From assembly GCA_000310025.1 (NCBI GenBank), contig FN649739.1, positions 298,384 through 362,383 of the forward strand: 64,000 bases of DNA. Reading direction: 5' to 3'. A model generated the notes under the pieces. The model searched no databases, was not told where the DNA came from, and worked only from the letters and a program-made list of their open reading frames with translations. The position numbers and the translations under genes are program-made. Numbering within the stretch: position 1 is the stretch's first letter; the number at the start of each line of letters is the position of its first letter. This DNA comes from Ectocarpus siliculosus. Taxonomy: Eukaryota; Sar; Phaeophyceae; Ectocarpales; Ectocarpaceae. Positions 52,994 through 64,000 of the stretch are shown here, one piece after another.

Positions 52994-53186
52994 TACTAAA
53001 TAGTCACGATCTTGACAGCGGTACGCATGCGATCGGTCGTGCTCATGTTCGTTCTTTCTGGTTATATACAGAACGCATCAACACTAAAACACGTTTCTCT
53101 ATGGAGACAGAAAATTGGGGTATATATCGTTGAGCCAAGATTGGCGTTTATGGACGTCCCGTGGGACATCCATTCGGTTCATGATA

Positions 53187-54141
53187 TACCGTAATTGTGC
53201 GGGCTATGACACCCATCGTTGATTTCGCACCCTTCGGTGTTATGGCACCGGGGTGCACAAAGATATCGAGAGCGGGATGAATTAATTGCATTTCCGCACC
53301 GGTATGAAACACCACCCGGTGCGACATCAACGATATATAACCTGCTTAGGACGAAGGTTTGCGTGCTTCCGCAAGGTGCCGGTACCTTCCGGGCCACGGG
53401 TCGAGTTGTATTTAAGGAACGGCTGAGAAGGTCCGGTAGGTACCATTTGGGGCGCCATTCCTATCATGTATGTACATCGTACCGTCGAGGTGTGCGAGTA
53501 GAAATGATAAAAGTTTTGTCTACGGTAATTCGTACATCGAATGCACTCACTCACTCAACCAAGTACACAGCACAGATCACGCACCTCCAGCCAACCGAAC
53601 AAGAGGGAAATCGTAAACGGTACTACAATTGTACCGGTACCATGCCCCGTGAGGCCGACAAAGACAGAGGGAAGCATCAGCCAACAAATGAGGGGCTTGC
53701 GACCAACAAAGAGGTTGGAAGAATCGACACCGTACCGTATACCTTTCCCAACAGGGAACCACAGCGTCTGTTGTCTTTGGCACACGCTACCCCAATGTCG
53801 CATTCAGCCGCTTCATTTAAGTACCGTATCACGCACAATAGCGGTACTTGTACCAGGAAACGCCTGTCGTCATTTCTTAGTATTGCACCTATCGGTGTCA
53901 TCGCACCGGGGTGCGTTCACTCAGCACCGTAAAACGACCAGTGTGATTTGTTCCGTATCACACCCATCGATGTCATGGTGCGTAGGAAATCTAGAACGAA
54001 ATGATTTTTAATAACATTTCCACACCAGTATCGGTGTTATGGCACACATCGGTGTTACGGCACCGGGGTGCGATAAAAAACCAAGATAGGAATGATTTAA
54101 AAATCGATCGCAGTCCGGTGACATGAAACACACGATTACGG
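53187..54141. mobile_element. TIR element of about 950 bp, copy 2 of the GCACCGG family
   Basis: The left end TACCGTAATTGTG and the reverse-complemented right end TGCCGTAATCGTG form imperfect terminal inverted repeats. The ends contain repeated blocks TCGGTGTTATGGCACCGGGG. The centre lacks a convincing transposase. It sits in what should be the large intron of 7TM-RGS copy B. Confidence 0.55.
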
Positions 54142-54219
54142 CAACACATGCTTGAGGGGAGCCCTGCCAAATATCCGTTGCATGCATCGCGTGATCCGTC
54201 CTACTTGTGTACGCCAAGG

Positions 54220-54440
54220 AGAGTTAGCGCGTCTATTGTATATATATCTCGATTAAATTTATAGCCCTCTGGCGCGAGACACGTGGGCTGTCCCAGCGAC
54301 GTCCAATGGCCGTCCCATGGGACACGAAGGACGGCCAATGGCGTGTCCCATGGGACGTCTATTGGCTGGCCCATGGGCCGGCCCACGCGCGCGTGGGTCA
54401 CGTGGGACGTCCGATGGGCCAGCCATTGGACGCCCATATG
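54220..54440. repeat. Array of ACGT/CATG palindromes, copy 2
   Basis: An AT-rich edge (GTATATATATCTCGATTAAA) is followed by units GTCCCATGGGACACG, ACGTGGGACGTCC and GGCCCATGGGCC. This is the mirror image of 42780-43070. A further single unit is at 53152-53166. Confidence 0.75.
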
Positions 54441-55184
54441 AAGATTTTTCGGGGGACCACAAAGTTGCTCTTCCGAACAAACCGAAATCTTGACCAAAAA
54501 TTTGTAATTTCGAGGTGGTAGTTGACATTCTTGGAGCGGGCCTACGAATGTTGGTGGGTCCGGCGAGGTTTCTACAGGTCAGTCAACCTTATCGTCCATA
54601 CCGCGATGAAACTTGCACCGTGGCAGGCCTCTACCGCACCCTGGCTTCACTACGGTGTGGACGTCACGGGCGCCACAACGGAGAAAACGATCTACATTCA
54701 AGTACAACTAACCGCCTTTTTTTGGGTGTGCCGCCAACCTCTTTGCACAATCAGGTCTCCGAGTTTGGCATGCGCGAGCGGGCTCGGCATCACCGTGCGC
54801 TACATTGTTACGATGTACGGGTTGGTGCTGGGGCGAAACATACTGGAAATCGTAAACCTCGTCGGCTTCCCAGCGCTGTGGATTGCCGAGATAGCGCTGA
54901 TTCTGACGGCATTACGGCTGTTTGTCATGTACTACCCAAGCACAAGAGCCAAGTACGGAAGAGTGACAAGAGAAAAGCCGTGGGCTTGCGGCCTAAATAG
55001 CAGCCACCTACCTTTTGGTGGAAACGGTGGTGTGGTTGGCAGGTGCAGTGCAGGGCACCGAGAGGTGAGGGAATGAAAATGAAGCAGGGTGGGCTACAGT
55101 GTTCGAAGTCGCGCGTCGGGCGAGCCCCCCTCAACTGTTGTCACGGACACGTACGTGTAACTGCTGCTGCTTGCGTGTGCGTGT

Positions 55185-55320
55185 GCGTGAGAGAGAGGAG
55201 AGAGAGAGTGATAGAGAGGGTATGAGAGAGAGCAGACAGAGAGAAGAGGGAGAAAGGAAGAGAGATAGATAGAGAGAGAGAGATGCAGACAGACAGGCAG
55301 ACAGACAGACTCAGGCAGAG
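55185..55320. repeat. GA-rich and (GACA)n simple repeats in copy B intron
   Basis: Long GAGA tracts followed by GACA tetranucleotides between exons 3 and 4, aligned with but longer than the tracts in copy A. Confidence 0.85.
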
Positions 55321-56349
55321 ATGATATGGAGAAACTATCTATCCTTGCAAGTTTCGTGAAGCGCGTCTACGTTGTGCCTAACGTCGAGAGCCAACTCCGC
55401 CGCTTTCATACCTCGCAGAGTTGCAACCGTCATGACGAACCTGGACCCTGTCTCGGTGTTCATCACCATCACGGCGGTGGTGTGCCTCGGCCGCCAGTTG
55501 AAGCGGATACACGACCTCAGCAACATGGGCCGGGATATTCGCCTGGTTGGGATAATTCTACTGATATGTGTACGTGAGTGATGACATTGACGTCATGTGA
55601 ACGTAACATAGTCTGGTGGTTCTTGTGTTGGGAGCTCTGCCCGAAGCACCGATATGTGGTTTTGGTTGTCCGGCACACCTACTTGTTGGCCACGGCGGCA
55701 CGTTCCTGCCCTGCATCAGGACTGCTTTGTGCGATCACTGCCACGTGCGATCGTTCGGTGGGTCATGCCCGCTTTTACCAAATTGACTACACGTACCGCC
55801 TCCTTGTTGTTGCCTCATGAAGTACGCGAATCTATTGTTCGACTTCAAGTCCTTGCTTGGTAGAGTTCGTCTGTGACACCACGAAAAGGGTCGGATCGTT
55901 GGCCCATGTACGGATGCTAGAAGGAACCTGGACAGAAAGCTGAACCATTTTCAACGTATGAAGTCAAAACAACAACGCCATCCACACCACCACCAACTTG
56001 ACGATGAGGCTACCCCGAATGACGTCGCATTTTCACACGATATGAGAATTCCACTCCTCAAAATGCCTGACGGAGTTAGCTGCAGCTGCCACGCCACGCC
56101 ACGTGATCGATATCGATACCCCCCATGACCGTTGCTTGCATGATGGCCTGTTATTCACTCGCCGCTTCCCAGCGGTGTTCACGGCGATCCAGGTGCTACC
56201 GCTCTCTACCCTGGCGTTCAAGTACTTCAGCGTCGTTTCCATGACCTTATCGCACCCGGCCATCGTCTGGATTTTGTGAGTCCTACACTGCCCCCCCATG
56301 TTTCGTGGTCGTTGTGAACCTTCCCGTAGTCTGGGAAATGTGCTCCCCC

Positions 56350-56880
56350 TCCGCCCCCCGTTGTTTGCCATCGGGGTTGGGTTTTCGTCGCTTGGCGACG
56401 ACGTTGTAGCACAAGCCGATCACTTTGTGAGTTCGGCAACCAGGTTACCGCTTTTTGTTGCCTTTTTTTTTGCGGTAACCATGAATGATGTTTGAGCAGA
56501 TTATGTTGTGCGGGGTCGAGAACTATCACTCCTCGCAAAGGGTATGATCGCGCCACGTTGTGCTACATTGGTCATGCACCCTCGAGGAGGCAGTTACACA
56601 GTGCGTATATCTGTCACTGGCAGTGAAAGCACCAGAAAATATATGACGTCATTCGCAGCTGTCATCCGTATGCAAGGAAGTAAGCACAAGATTCCGAACA
56701 CTCTTAGCAGGATGCAGCACACCATCCATGCCACTCACCGAATACCTCACGGCGCTTCGCGCTTGGCGATGTGACAACCTGGTCCGGTGAGAGCCCGGCG
56801 TGCTCCGTCCCGGCTTTGTAGGGATACCAGGTCAATGGTCTAACGACTACGACATGCACGGGTATGGGTCCACCCCCCCT
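56350..56880. repeat. Interspersed repeat, about 530 bp, copy 2 (inserted only in copy B)
   Basis: It matches 13450-13985. In copy A the equivalent intron (37420-37480) runs through without it, so this insertion happened after the A/B duplication. Flanks are C-rich on both sides. Confidence 0.75.
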
Positions 56881-58709
56881 CCAATTCGTGGTGGTGCCAC
56901 GCCGGAGTTGTAGCTATAGGTATTCTTCGGGGATTTCGCATTTGGCTGTGCCCGGCCACCTTCCGGGGAGTTAAGCCAAGAGGGCTATGTAGGCCCTGCT
57001 CACGATGCACGGGCCTACACACGCGCTTGGTTGCTGGGCAACGCTGATGAGCTATGAAATAGAATGGCGTCCTAAAGAAGAGTTCATGCTAGTCTCTCGA
57101 AAACACAGAGCGCGCACACGTCTACTGTGTGGCCGGCCGTCGTCGCGATTTTCGTCATGCCGCCAATCGCCGTCCTTTGAAAAGGGTCTATCTGAGCGGC
57201 GTCATGCACATGTGCCTCGCCCTCCCCGTCCTCCTTCGTTGTGGGCTTGCGCAGGAACATCAGACCCATCCAAGAGGTCCTGCATCACGCCCCAAGAAAT
57301 AGCATTCCCAAAGGTGTCCAGATGCTGCTGGCGTTATCGTCGAGGAGGAGGGGGGGGAGCAGTTCAGCTATCGGCGGCGAGGCAGTTACCACGGATGTTA
57401 CACAGAACCCGAGCCAACACGGCCGTGAGTCTTACGTCGATTCGAACCGGCTTGCCGGCATCATGAACTACCTCCCGCTCCGGGAGGCGTTCGGAGAGTT
57501 CTGCCAGAAATCGTTCTGCAGCGAGGTCAGTCAATGTGTGGTGTGTGTACAAGCCGCGGAGAGTCATTGGCTAAATAGTGGAAGCTCGCAATTTCTAGCT
57601 GCCCTACGGCCTTGTCTCTTCTTCTTCAACTTCAGACCTCCTGGAAACGAGGCCACGCAGAATGTTTCATTCCTCTGCGGTGCTTGCCCTCATCTTCTTT
57701 AGCGAGACCGGTTCATCCGTCCTTCCGCCAAGTGCACTTACGAACAAGGCGTCTCTACTCCAACCATAGCTGGCATGGAGCACGGATAGATACAACTGGC
57801 CGTGCTCCGAGCACGTGTTCGTTCTGGCTCTCTCCGGTTGAGGTCGCAGAAAGCGTGGCAGTAATGTTTTTTGTGTGGCGTACGAGGCGGCGTTCCGAAG
57901 GCATCGAGGTGGCTGGTGTCCGCCTCACGCACGCTACACACGAGAGGGTGAAAAGACGTGTGCTGCAGAGACTTGCAGCGGGGGCCTCTCCTTCCGAGTA
58001 CTTTCTCGCGAGGCGGGGCCTTTGGGCTGAATGATACACTGTCCAGTGTATCTCCCCACTCCTCACCTGCCGCTACTGTAAACAGGAGAATCACCAGCTG
58101 CTTGTTTGCACCCCCTCCTGTTTGCCATCTGCACTTCGATCGCCCTCTGACTATCTATCGGTTTTCTGATCACATCATGCTTGTACATCTGTGCGCACCG
58201 TCTCGTTCCCAGTCTTTTCAGTTTCTCCTGGATGCTTCGGAGTTCAGAGGCGTGATCGTCGAAGGCCCCGTCGAAGGCGATGCCAACGGCAGCGCCGAAG
58301 AGGAGAACGAGGCACCAACACGCACGAGCGGGTTGGGGGACGTGGCCGCCATGGTGAACGAGTACATCAAGGACGGCGCTCCCTCGGAGATCAACATCGG
58401 CAGCGACACCAAGCACGACATCATGGAGCTGGCCAAGGTCGAAGCCTTCACCTCGCTTGACCAGGTGAGCAGTAGAAATGAATGGAACTCAAAGCTTTTT
58501 GTTGTCTTGACGATGTGGGAAGTATAGAGTAGGAGGGAAGTTCGAAGCTTTCGCCTTGCTTCACCAGATGACAAGTAAAGTGAAGGAAGTTCGAAGCTGT
58601 CGCTTCGCACGACAGACGAAAAGCAGAAATAATGGAGAAAACCGAAAGGGCGTGCGTGGAGGCATGGCGCCGGTGTGCTCGGCTTTCCGTTTTGGTCTCC
58701 ATGCACGGT

Positions 58710-58935
58710 CGGTATCACAAGACATCAAACTTCGGGGATCGATTTTCAAATATCGATGCATAACGCCACGACGACGAGGGCGCGTAATCAAAATGTAGAT
58801 ATTCGGAACGCTCTCGATGAGGCGGCTCCAACGGCGCCATTGTCGGCACCGCCATTCTTCCTGCCGTGAAGTAGTCGAGCTTTGAAAATTGGTGCAGGGG
58901 GTGTCCTCTCTTGTGTCACTTGCGGTAATAGCATG
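58710..58935. mobile_element. MITE-like element in intron 7 of copy B
   Basis: The left end GGTATCACAAGACATCA and right end TGTCCTCTCTTGTGTCACTTGCGG are diverged terminal repeats of the TATGACACAAG family. The interior has ACGACGACGAGGGCG and CATTGTCGGCACCGCCATTC. It is fuller than the copy A remnant. Confidence 0.5.
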
Positions 58936-59780
58936 GATGCATGTTCGTATGTGGCGGTTTGGGCGCAATCGGTGGGGACAAGCATGTTTTCTAAGGATCA
59001 CAACTTTCTTTCTGGCGTCTTCAGCCTGGGCGCGTATCCACCGCGCCACGTGCAATAGCGCACGGGGCAATGTACACCTCGACCAGGCCCAGTATGGATA
59101 ATGTTTGGGTTGGCCACATCGAAAATTTCGGGACTTGCTCAAACTGCGTGCGGGGCAGCCGCAGCAGTACCCAACCAGTTGTCCCCACGGCAAGCTGCGG
59201 GACGGAGAGAGCGTTTCGTGTATTCTCGTTGCAGAGTGTGGAGGCGTGAGAAACACCAAGAACGGTTTCATGGGTTCTTTCTCCACCACCGGGAAGGCGC
59301 ATGCAATAGACATGGTAACGAGATAATGTCCACTTCAACCGGGGTTTCATTCTCTTTTTCAATCGTGGGAGTTGACAGAAGCTCCGGGTTTGACAATGTC
59401 TGGTAAAACTGTCGCGAAGAGACTGTAGAAGAAGTCCCTTCGTCGTAGATGGGGCATAACCGACACCTCTTGGACACTTCCAGAGGGTAAACAAGGAAGC
59501 AGCCGCCGCTTCAATTCCCGATTGTCGCCCCCTAACTCCTAGCGCCGCGACCAGTACCTAGGACGAAAACGGCCAATCATAGTTTTTTGTGCAGATTCTG
59601 CTCGAAGCAGCCGCATCACTTTCGTTGTTCTCTTCCCATGTACAGGATGCGCGAAGGCTGATTTTCGGCAAGGCCGAGAGGGAAATCAGGAGGATCCTGG
59701 AAGACAATCTCATGGCCAGGTTCTTGGCGTCCGCACAGTACAAACGGGCTGTGGACGGTGACGGCCATGGACGTGTGTAA

Positions 59781-60119
59781 GCCCCGCACGGGGAGAGTCG
59801 ACTCTCGTCGACACGCACGCAGCCGCTAGCATCAACATCGTGTTGAACGGTTGCGTTTGCTGAATAACTGAACTGGAGCGTACAACATGTTTATCATCAA
59901 GGGGAAATCAACCACGTAAATTTATGCTGGAGGCACCTGTTGAGAAGCGCCTGGTATATGAGAAGAAAAAGTCTGAGGAAATAGGTTTCGCAAAATATGC
60001 CGATGAACCTCTTCTACCGATAGCGATCTCCCGGCAAGACAGCGTTGATTACAGGGATGAAAACCCTGAGGGTACGTGTTCCTGGCTGCAAAGCCAGACC
60101 GGACGCGGGCATTAGCTTT
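59781..60119 (+). other. 3' flank of copy B
   Basis: It begins like the copy A flank (AGCCGCTAGCATCAACATCG) and then switches at about 59920 to unrelated sequence holding a short 63-codon frame (59924-60115) of unknown meaning. No gene is assigned. Confidence 0.4.
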
Positions 60120-60199
60120 TGTTGAGAAGCACGATGGTGGTCTAGTGGTCTTAGTGGTCTCGTGGTCTCGTGGTCTAGTGGTCATAGTGCTTCTCAACA
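60120..60199. repeat. 80-bp hairpin with 17-bp inverted ends and internal minisatellite
   Basis: TGTTGAGAAGCACGATG at the left and CATAGTGCTTCTCAACA at the right pair with one mismatch. The loop is GTGGTCT(A/C)GTGGTC repeats. It looks like a tiny foldback element or a tandem-repeat expansion within an inverted repeat. Confidence 0.7.
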
Positions 60200-60814
60200 G
60201 AAACTCCTGTGGACATCTTCCCCCGGGATCGAAAGAAAAGAGGAAGCAACACGCCCGTTCCCCAGTTTTATCCAGGGTGCGTCTTTCTTTCCCCCGTTGC
60301 AACAAAAGCCATGGCTTGCTGTCCGCACTAACTCAAAATTTTGGATGGCGCTTTCAACGGGCGGACGTTTCGAGATATGCTTTTCTCGCAAAAATGGCGG
60401 AGTCCTGGTGCAGGTGCTCGAATGGAATGAAGGCAAAATAGCCACCACAGGGGGAAAGCTACCCACCTGTCGGTGGGGCTGGAGTATGTGTATTTATCTA
60501 CTAGACATGCCGAAGAAAGAATGGGACCTCGAATTTGGCCTCCTACTGATGTACAGCTCTCAGAGACCGTGACCCCCGCTCAACCCCCCCCGCTATACGA
60601 AAGACGCCGGTCTGAACGCCTGCCCCCGTGGACATATACGTATGCATACATACTACACGCATATTCTGCTCTCACTCGCTGATGTGTGGATGATACCTAA
60701 GGGGTCTGTTTCTCACATCGCACTACGAGATCAATGGGGGCGGCGGCGGAACCACTGACGGTGTCCTGACGGTGACAATTCGAAGATCCGGAACTATACT
60801 GTCACTTGTAAAGC

Positions 60815-61350
60815 AATAGGTTGGGTTGGGTTGGGGTCGGGTAGGGTAGGGCAGGGTAGGGTAGGGTGGTTTTGGTCCCTCGGTCGGTTGGTCGGGCTGT
60901 GTACTGGGGACGGTTTGGGTTGGGTTAGGGATAGGATAGGTTGTGGGTCGAACGGCTAGTCGGTCGGTCGATCGGGCGGCCTGGTTCGTACGGACTTCTT
61001 CGTGGTTGCTCGGCCCCAGTGCGTCACTTCTATCTACATCGTTGCGGCGGCATGTTTTTGCGCGATGGTGTGTGGTTCTTTCGTTAGGAGAGGTCTTGAT
61101 TGGGGGCGTGTTGGTCACCAGTGTCGCCTTGCATGTTGCCGTCGGTTCACTTGGCATGAGGCGTTTTTTTTTTTTTTGTCTTGCTCTGGTGTTGCGTTCA
61201 TTTTGAAGTCGACCGTGTCCGGTTGGATTGGATTGGGTTGGGATCGGGTTTGGTGGGGTTGGGTTGGGTTGGGTTGGGTCGCCGCCGTCGATTGCGCCGT
61301 CGTCGCTTCGTCATTTGTCGCCGTTGGGTTGGGTTGGGTAGGGCCGGGTA
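60815..61350. repeat. Degenerate (TTGGG)n / (TAGGG)n G-rich clusters
   Basis: Clusters at 60818-60945 and 61220-61355 consist of GGTTGGGTTGGG, GGGTAGGGTAGGG and similar blocks on the plus strand. They resemble telomere-type repeats but lack the exact TTTAGGG unit. Runs of four or more GGG blocks could fold as G-quadruplexes. They lie between copy B and the 5' flank of copy C. Confidence 0.8.
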
Positions 61351-61355
61351 AGGTC

Positions 61356-63220
61356 TTGGGTTACACACTACTTGTAAATACGCGTCAATATTCAACAAAA
61401 TTGATTACAGTAAAATACCCATGATGAGAATACATACATACGAAGTATATCACCACACAGAGAGAGTAGCCGTATGCACACACAGACACTACTACCAAAC
61501 AAGTACAACTTTTCACGAAAAATAAGAAACTAAATGTATACGTATCTCAATCTGGGCCACAATAACAATCAATGTAAGACACGCGTCTCAATAGGAAAAC
61601 AGAGAGAGGAGGAGCGAAAGTTTACGGGGGGCAGTGTGTGTGTCGAAGAACACCCCATACTTACTTCTCCTACAAGATAGCTCTCTCTCTCTCTTGCCCC
61701 CTCTCCCATGTTGTGCTATACACCTCCTCGCAGGCGAGGGGGGGCAGTTTTTTTGCGGCGCCCCCTCCCCCACCCTGCCGGCTCGGGCGTTGCCTGGCAC
61801 ATTTCGCGAACCACGATGATACATATGTTGTCTCTGTTATACGTACGTATAGTACGGGTTTGATGGCGCTCTTCGTCGCCTCTCTCGTGAGGGCATGCAT
61901 TTGACACATCATAGGAAAAAATGGACAACGTTCCCTGAGTTTTCAGCCCACAAAAAGAAAGTGAGGGTGGACCGGAAATTACTAGTTTTCGCAAAAGCGG
62001 GCGCTAACCTGTAATAATAGTAGTATAATAGTGAGGAGTCAATCACTTGCTGCTTGTCCGTCGCCCGCCCGCCACGTTTATTTCTTGCTCCTACGTATGG
62101 ATATTGCACGTAACGGGCCCAAGCCAGATACACCGCAACAAACAGCAGTAGACTAATGGTGAGTGTCGGAGTCTGTGAACACGTAGTGACTCTCTATTTT
62201 GTCCTGGGATGAGATGCACGCGGCGGTGGGGGTTTGGGGGGCGACTCGAAGAGCAGCGAAGAAGTGTGACGTAACGTATGCGTTTTGTAACGGCCACCAA
62301 AAAATAATCGTCCTGTTTCGTCAACACCTGTCAGAGAATGATTGCTGCCCTGTTTTATTCCTGCTTCGTTGTTCGCGTGCCTTGCTTGCGTGCCTCTCTG
62401 GGCGTGTGTCTCTCTCCAGAACACTACGAATGTTCGTGGTGTTTGAATTACTGTACTGCCCCTACAGAACACCCTGCGCGGCACCTAGCGATGTCGTTTA
62501 GCTCCCTGCTGTTGTTGTTGTTGACAACGGCTCCGACAAGTCCGACTGTAACATGCAGAACAGAAACAAAGGGTGTGATCCCTTTGTACTGCCTTACAGA
62601 AGTTCATGTGGGGAAAGGAAATACTTGAAACCCCCCCCCCTTTTGTGCGGTAGTCTCAAGATCCTTCTCCTGCCCCTCTTCGTCCTGTGTCCCAGCTGTC
62701 GATCGATGTACAGGCTGCTGCGGCCATCTCCGATTTCAACTGTAAAATTCCGATTCATCAGACTCACGTGTACGGAGGAGTATATTTTTTCTCAGCGAAG
62801 CGGGCGGGATCGATCGGCATATAAATTTGCCATGATGGAAGATGCATTTTTTTCACAACACATCGCAGAGCGGCACAACCGACACGTGACACCCCCGCGC
62901 GGAGTACGCACACTTCTCAGGCGCAGAGGCCAAAAGTGTCTCATCACGGCAACCAGCGGTGTAGTACCCCCCCGTCCCTGGCAAGAACGCTGCGCTCTCT
63001 GTCGATGATCTTCTACTCTTCCTCTCCCGGCCTTTCACAGCTACAGCAGTAGAGGGAAAGATCTGCACCCTGCATAAAGCCACGCAAGCCAAGGGGGTAC
63101 CGGCTCCGGAGCCGGCGGGCCACGCCAGATTCGTCTCATCCTGGGATTTTGCGCTCTGCTGAGCATACCGAGGCTACAGCCGCCGCCGCCGTCGCAACGT
63201 CCGCAGCCGCAGCCGTTTGC
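61356..63220 (+). promoter_or_regulatory. 5' flank of 7TM-RGS copy C
   Basis: The block 62100-62530 is homologous to 17740-18235 of copy A, and 62590-63200 is homologous to 18270-18840. The conserved part ends at a possible acceptor GGCTACAG just before the Ala-coding stretch and ATG. The stretch 61356-62090 holds nothing recognised apart from CT repeats near 61680. Confidence 0.4.
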
Positions 63221-63691
63221 ATGGGGCTCACGCTGTTGGTGATCGATGCCGTCATCCTCGTCTTTGCCTCGGCATATGCCTTGATCAGCCTTGGCTATAT
63301 CGCGACCATGTGGCACTTGCGGAAGAACTTTTTCATCGTGCTGCGGTGAGAGTGTGCGGTTTGGGCTGTACAGCAAACGAACAACAGCGAATGAATGAGA
63401 TTTGGGTGTGAGATGTTTGTTTGGTATGTACAGCAGTATTGTGTGTGACCGGTTGCTCGGTGGTCGTCGCGTTAGGCCTTTCTGGGAAGGGAAGATATTT
63501 CAACCATGTGGGTTTGATGCGTGATGGTTGTGGGGCCAAAGTCCTTCGCTCCAAAGGAGACGTGTCTCTTGAGTCTGTTACGTCATGGGACCGAAAATCT
63601 AGCAGCTCAAGAGACCCTCAAGAAGAAGACGGACACGTCCTTGGCCCTGTGTGTCGACGGTCTGGCTATCTTCTGCTGTCTTCTATTGTAC
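63221..63691 (+). CDS. 7TM-RGS gene, copy C, first two exons (continues beyond the window)
   Basis: Exon 1 (63221-63345) has the same length and donor phase as copy A and encodes TM1: MGLTLLVIDAVILVFASAYA, then LISLGYIATMWHLRKNFFIV. Exon 2 is taken as 63612-63691, ending CTATTGTAC|GTTAAG. The frame giving the hydrophobic TM2 (LALCVDGLAIFCCLLLY) does not join exon 1 in phase through the acceptors I can see, whereas in copy A an equivalent hydrophobic frame does; the copies differ by 7- and 5-nt indels here. Either one copy is broken or the splice site differs. Remaining exons should lie to the right of the window. An upstream in-frame Ala-rich extension is possible. Confidence 0.6.
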
Positions 63692-64000
63692 GTTAAGTCT
63701 AGAGCCGAAATGATAGGGAACGTCCAGCCTGATTCGGAGCTGGCCGCCGAATAATGGCTTGTGTAGCCACCCTGCAGGTCCAGGGCAAATTGTGCGAACC
63801 GTGATAGAGGAACAACGTAATAATACATGCACGTCGGAGAAAAATGTGCCCTCAGAACACAAAACACGATGGAGGCCACAGCGGTTTGGGGGCGCTACTG
63901 GTAAGACCTATTAGATATATTGGGAGTACTCGTAGCATAGTATGACGGTTGAGATGTCCGGTACGTACGTACGAAAGTAACAGTGATGAGATGCGGAGGG
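63692..64000 (+). other. Intron sequence of copy C
   Basis: This is homologous to the start of the copy A intron (TAGAGCCGAA, GGGAACGTCCAGCCTGATTC) for about 70 bp and then diverges. Nothing else is recognised. Confidence 0.45.

Larger units (their letters stand above)
54755..59780 (+). pseudogene. 7TM-RGS gene, copy B (5' exons missing, exon 3 frameshifted)
   Basis: Exons matching copy A: 54755-55064, 55419-55573, 56173-56275, 57255-57525, 58213-58464, 59646-59780 (TAA). Exons 4-8 have exactly the same lengths and phases as in copy A (155, 103, 271, 252, 135 bp) and stay open, including the complete RGS box (PLREAFGEFCQKSF, FQFLLDASEFRG, ARFLASAQYKRAV). Exon 3 has a 3-bp codon insertion plus a 4-bp insertion after WACGL (CCTAAATAGCAGCC versus CCTGGTAGCC), which shifts the frame into a stop. 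Exons 1-2 were not found upstream, where the region is rearranged and interrupted by a gap. The intact downstream exons suggest the break is recent, or that the 4-bp change is an assembly error. Confidence 0.7.

Noticed and set aside
60815-61355. True telomere end
   Set aside because: Units are mixed TTGGG/TAGGG, interrupted, and followed by ordinary gene-flank sequence.

Overview
This is a eukaryotic nuclear window: short exons separated by long introns with GT/AG boundaries, many trinucleotide microsatellites, and a dense load of transposons. The combination of a 7TM-RGS receptor-like gene, GAF-domain gene, large chromovirus-like Ty3/gypsy element and GC-rich intronic repeats suggests a brown alga or another stramenopile. 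That assignment is inference; no marker gene in the window proves it.

Layout. 1-420 is homopolymer-rich, low-quality sequence. At 1.2-1.3 kb there is a first exon of a minus-strand gene, and at 2.6-2.75 kb an exon with a CX9C motif. From 4.7 to about 15.7 kb a plus-strand gene of about twelve exons encodes a stand-alone GAF-domain protein; its exon phases all agree and sum to 472 codons plus a stop. From 16.8 kb to the right edge lies a segmentally duplicated locus of 7TM-RGS genes (seven-helix membrane domain fused to an RGS domain, the Arabidopsis RGS1 architecture). Copy A spans 18.86-40.32 kb, copy B 54.75-59.78 kb with its 5' part rearranged, and copy C (first exons only) starts at 63.2 kb and leaves the window.

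The large intron of copy A carries several mobile elements. The main one is a 13,026-bp Ty3/gypsy retrotransposon at 21643-34668, with 309-bp LTRs that differ at two positions and a 4-bp target duplication CTTT. Its Gag has an Arg/Ser-rich region and a CCHC knuckle. Its Pol lies in the same frame after a single TGA and carries, unusually, a NADAR (YbiA-like) domain upstream of the protease, then RT, RNase H and a D,D(35)E integrase, followed in shifted frames by a chromodomain-like and a Tudor-like segment. The sequence after the 5' LTR matches the antisense of most of a tRNA-Ser(GGA), far beyond a normal primer-binding site.

Between copies A and B (41.6-53 kb) sit two inverted copies of a Helitron-like repeat, two related terminal-inverted-repeat elements, arrays of ACGT palindromes, possible decayed transposase reading frames and a 100-N assembly gap. 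The 5' flank of copy B is split, with part of it inverted, as expected if an inversion occurred between the two Helitron-like copies; exons 1-2 of copy B may lie in the gap. No tRNA gene, rRNA, CRISPR array or bacterial-style operon was seen.
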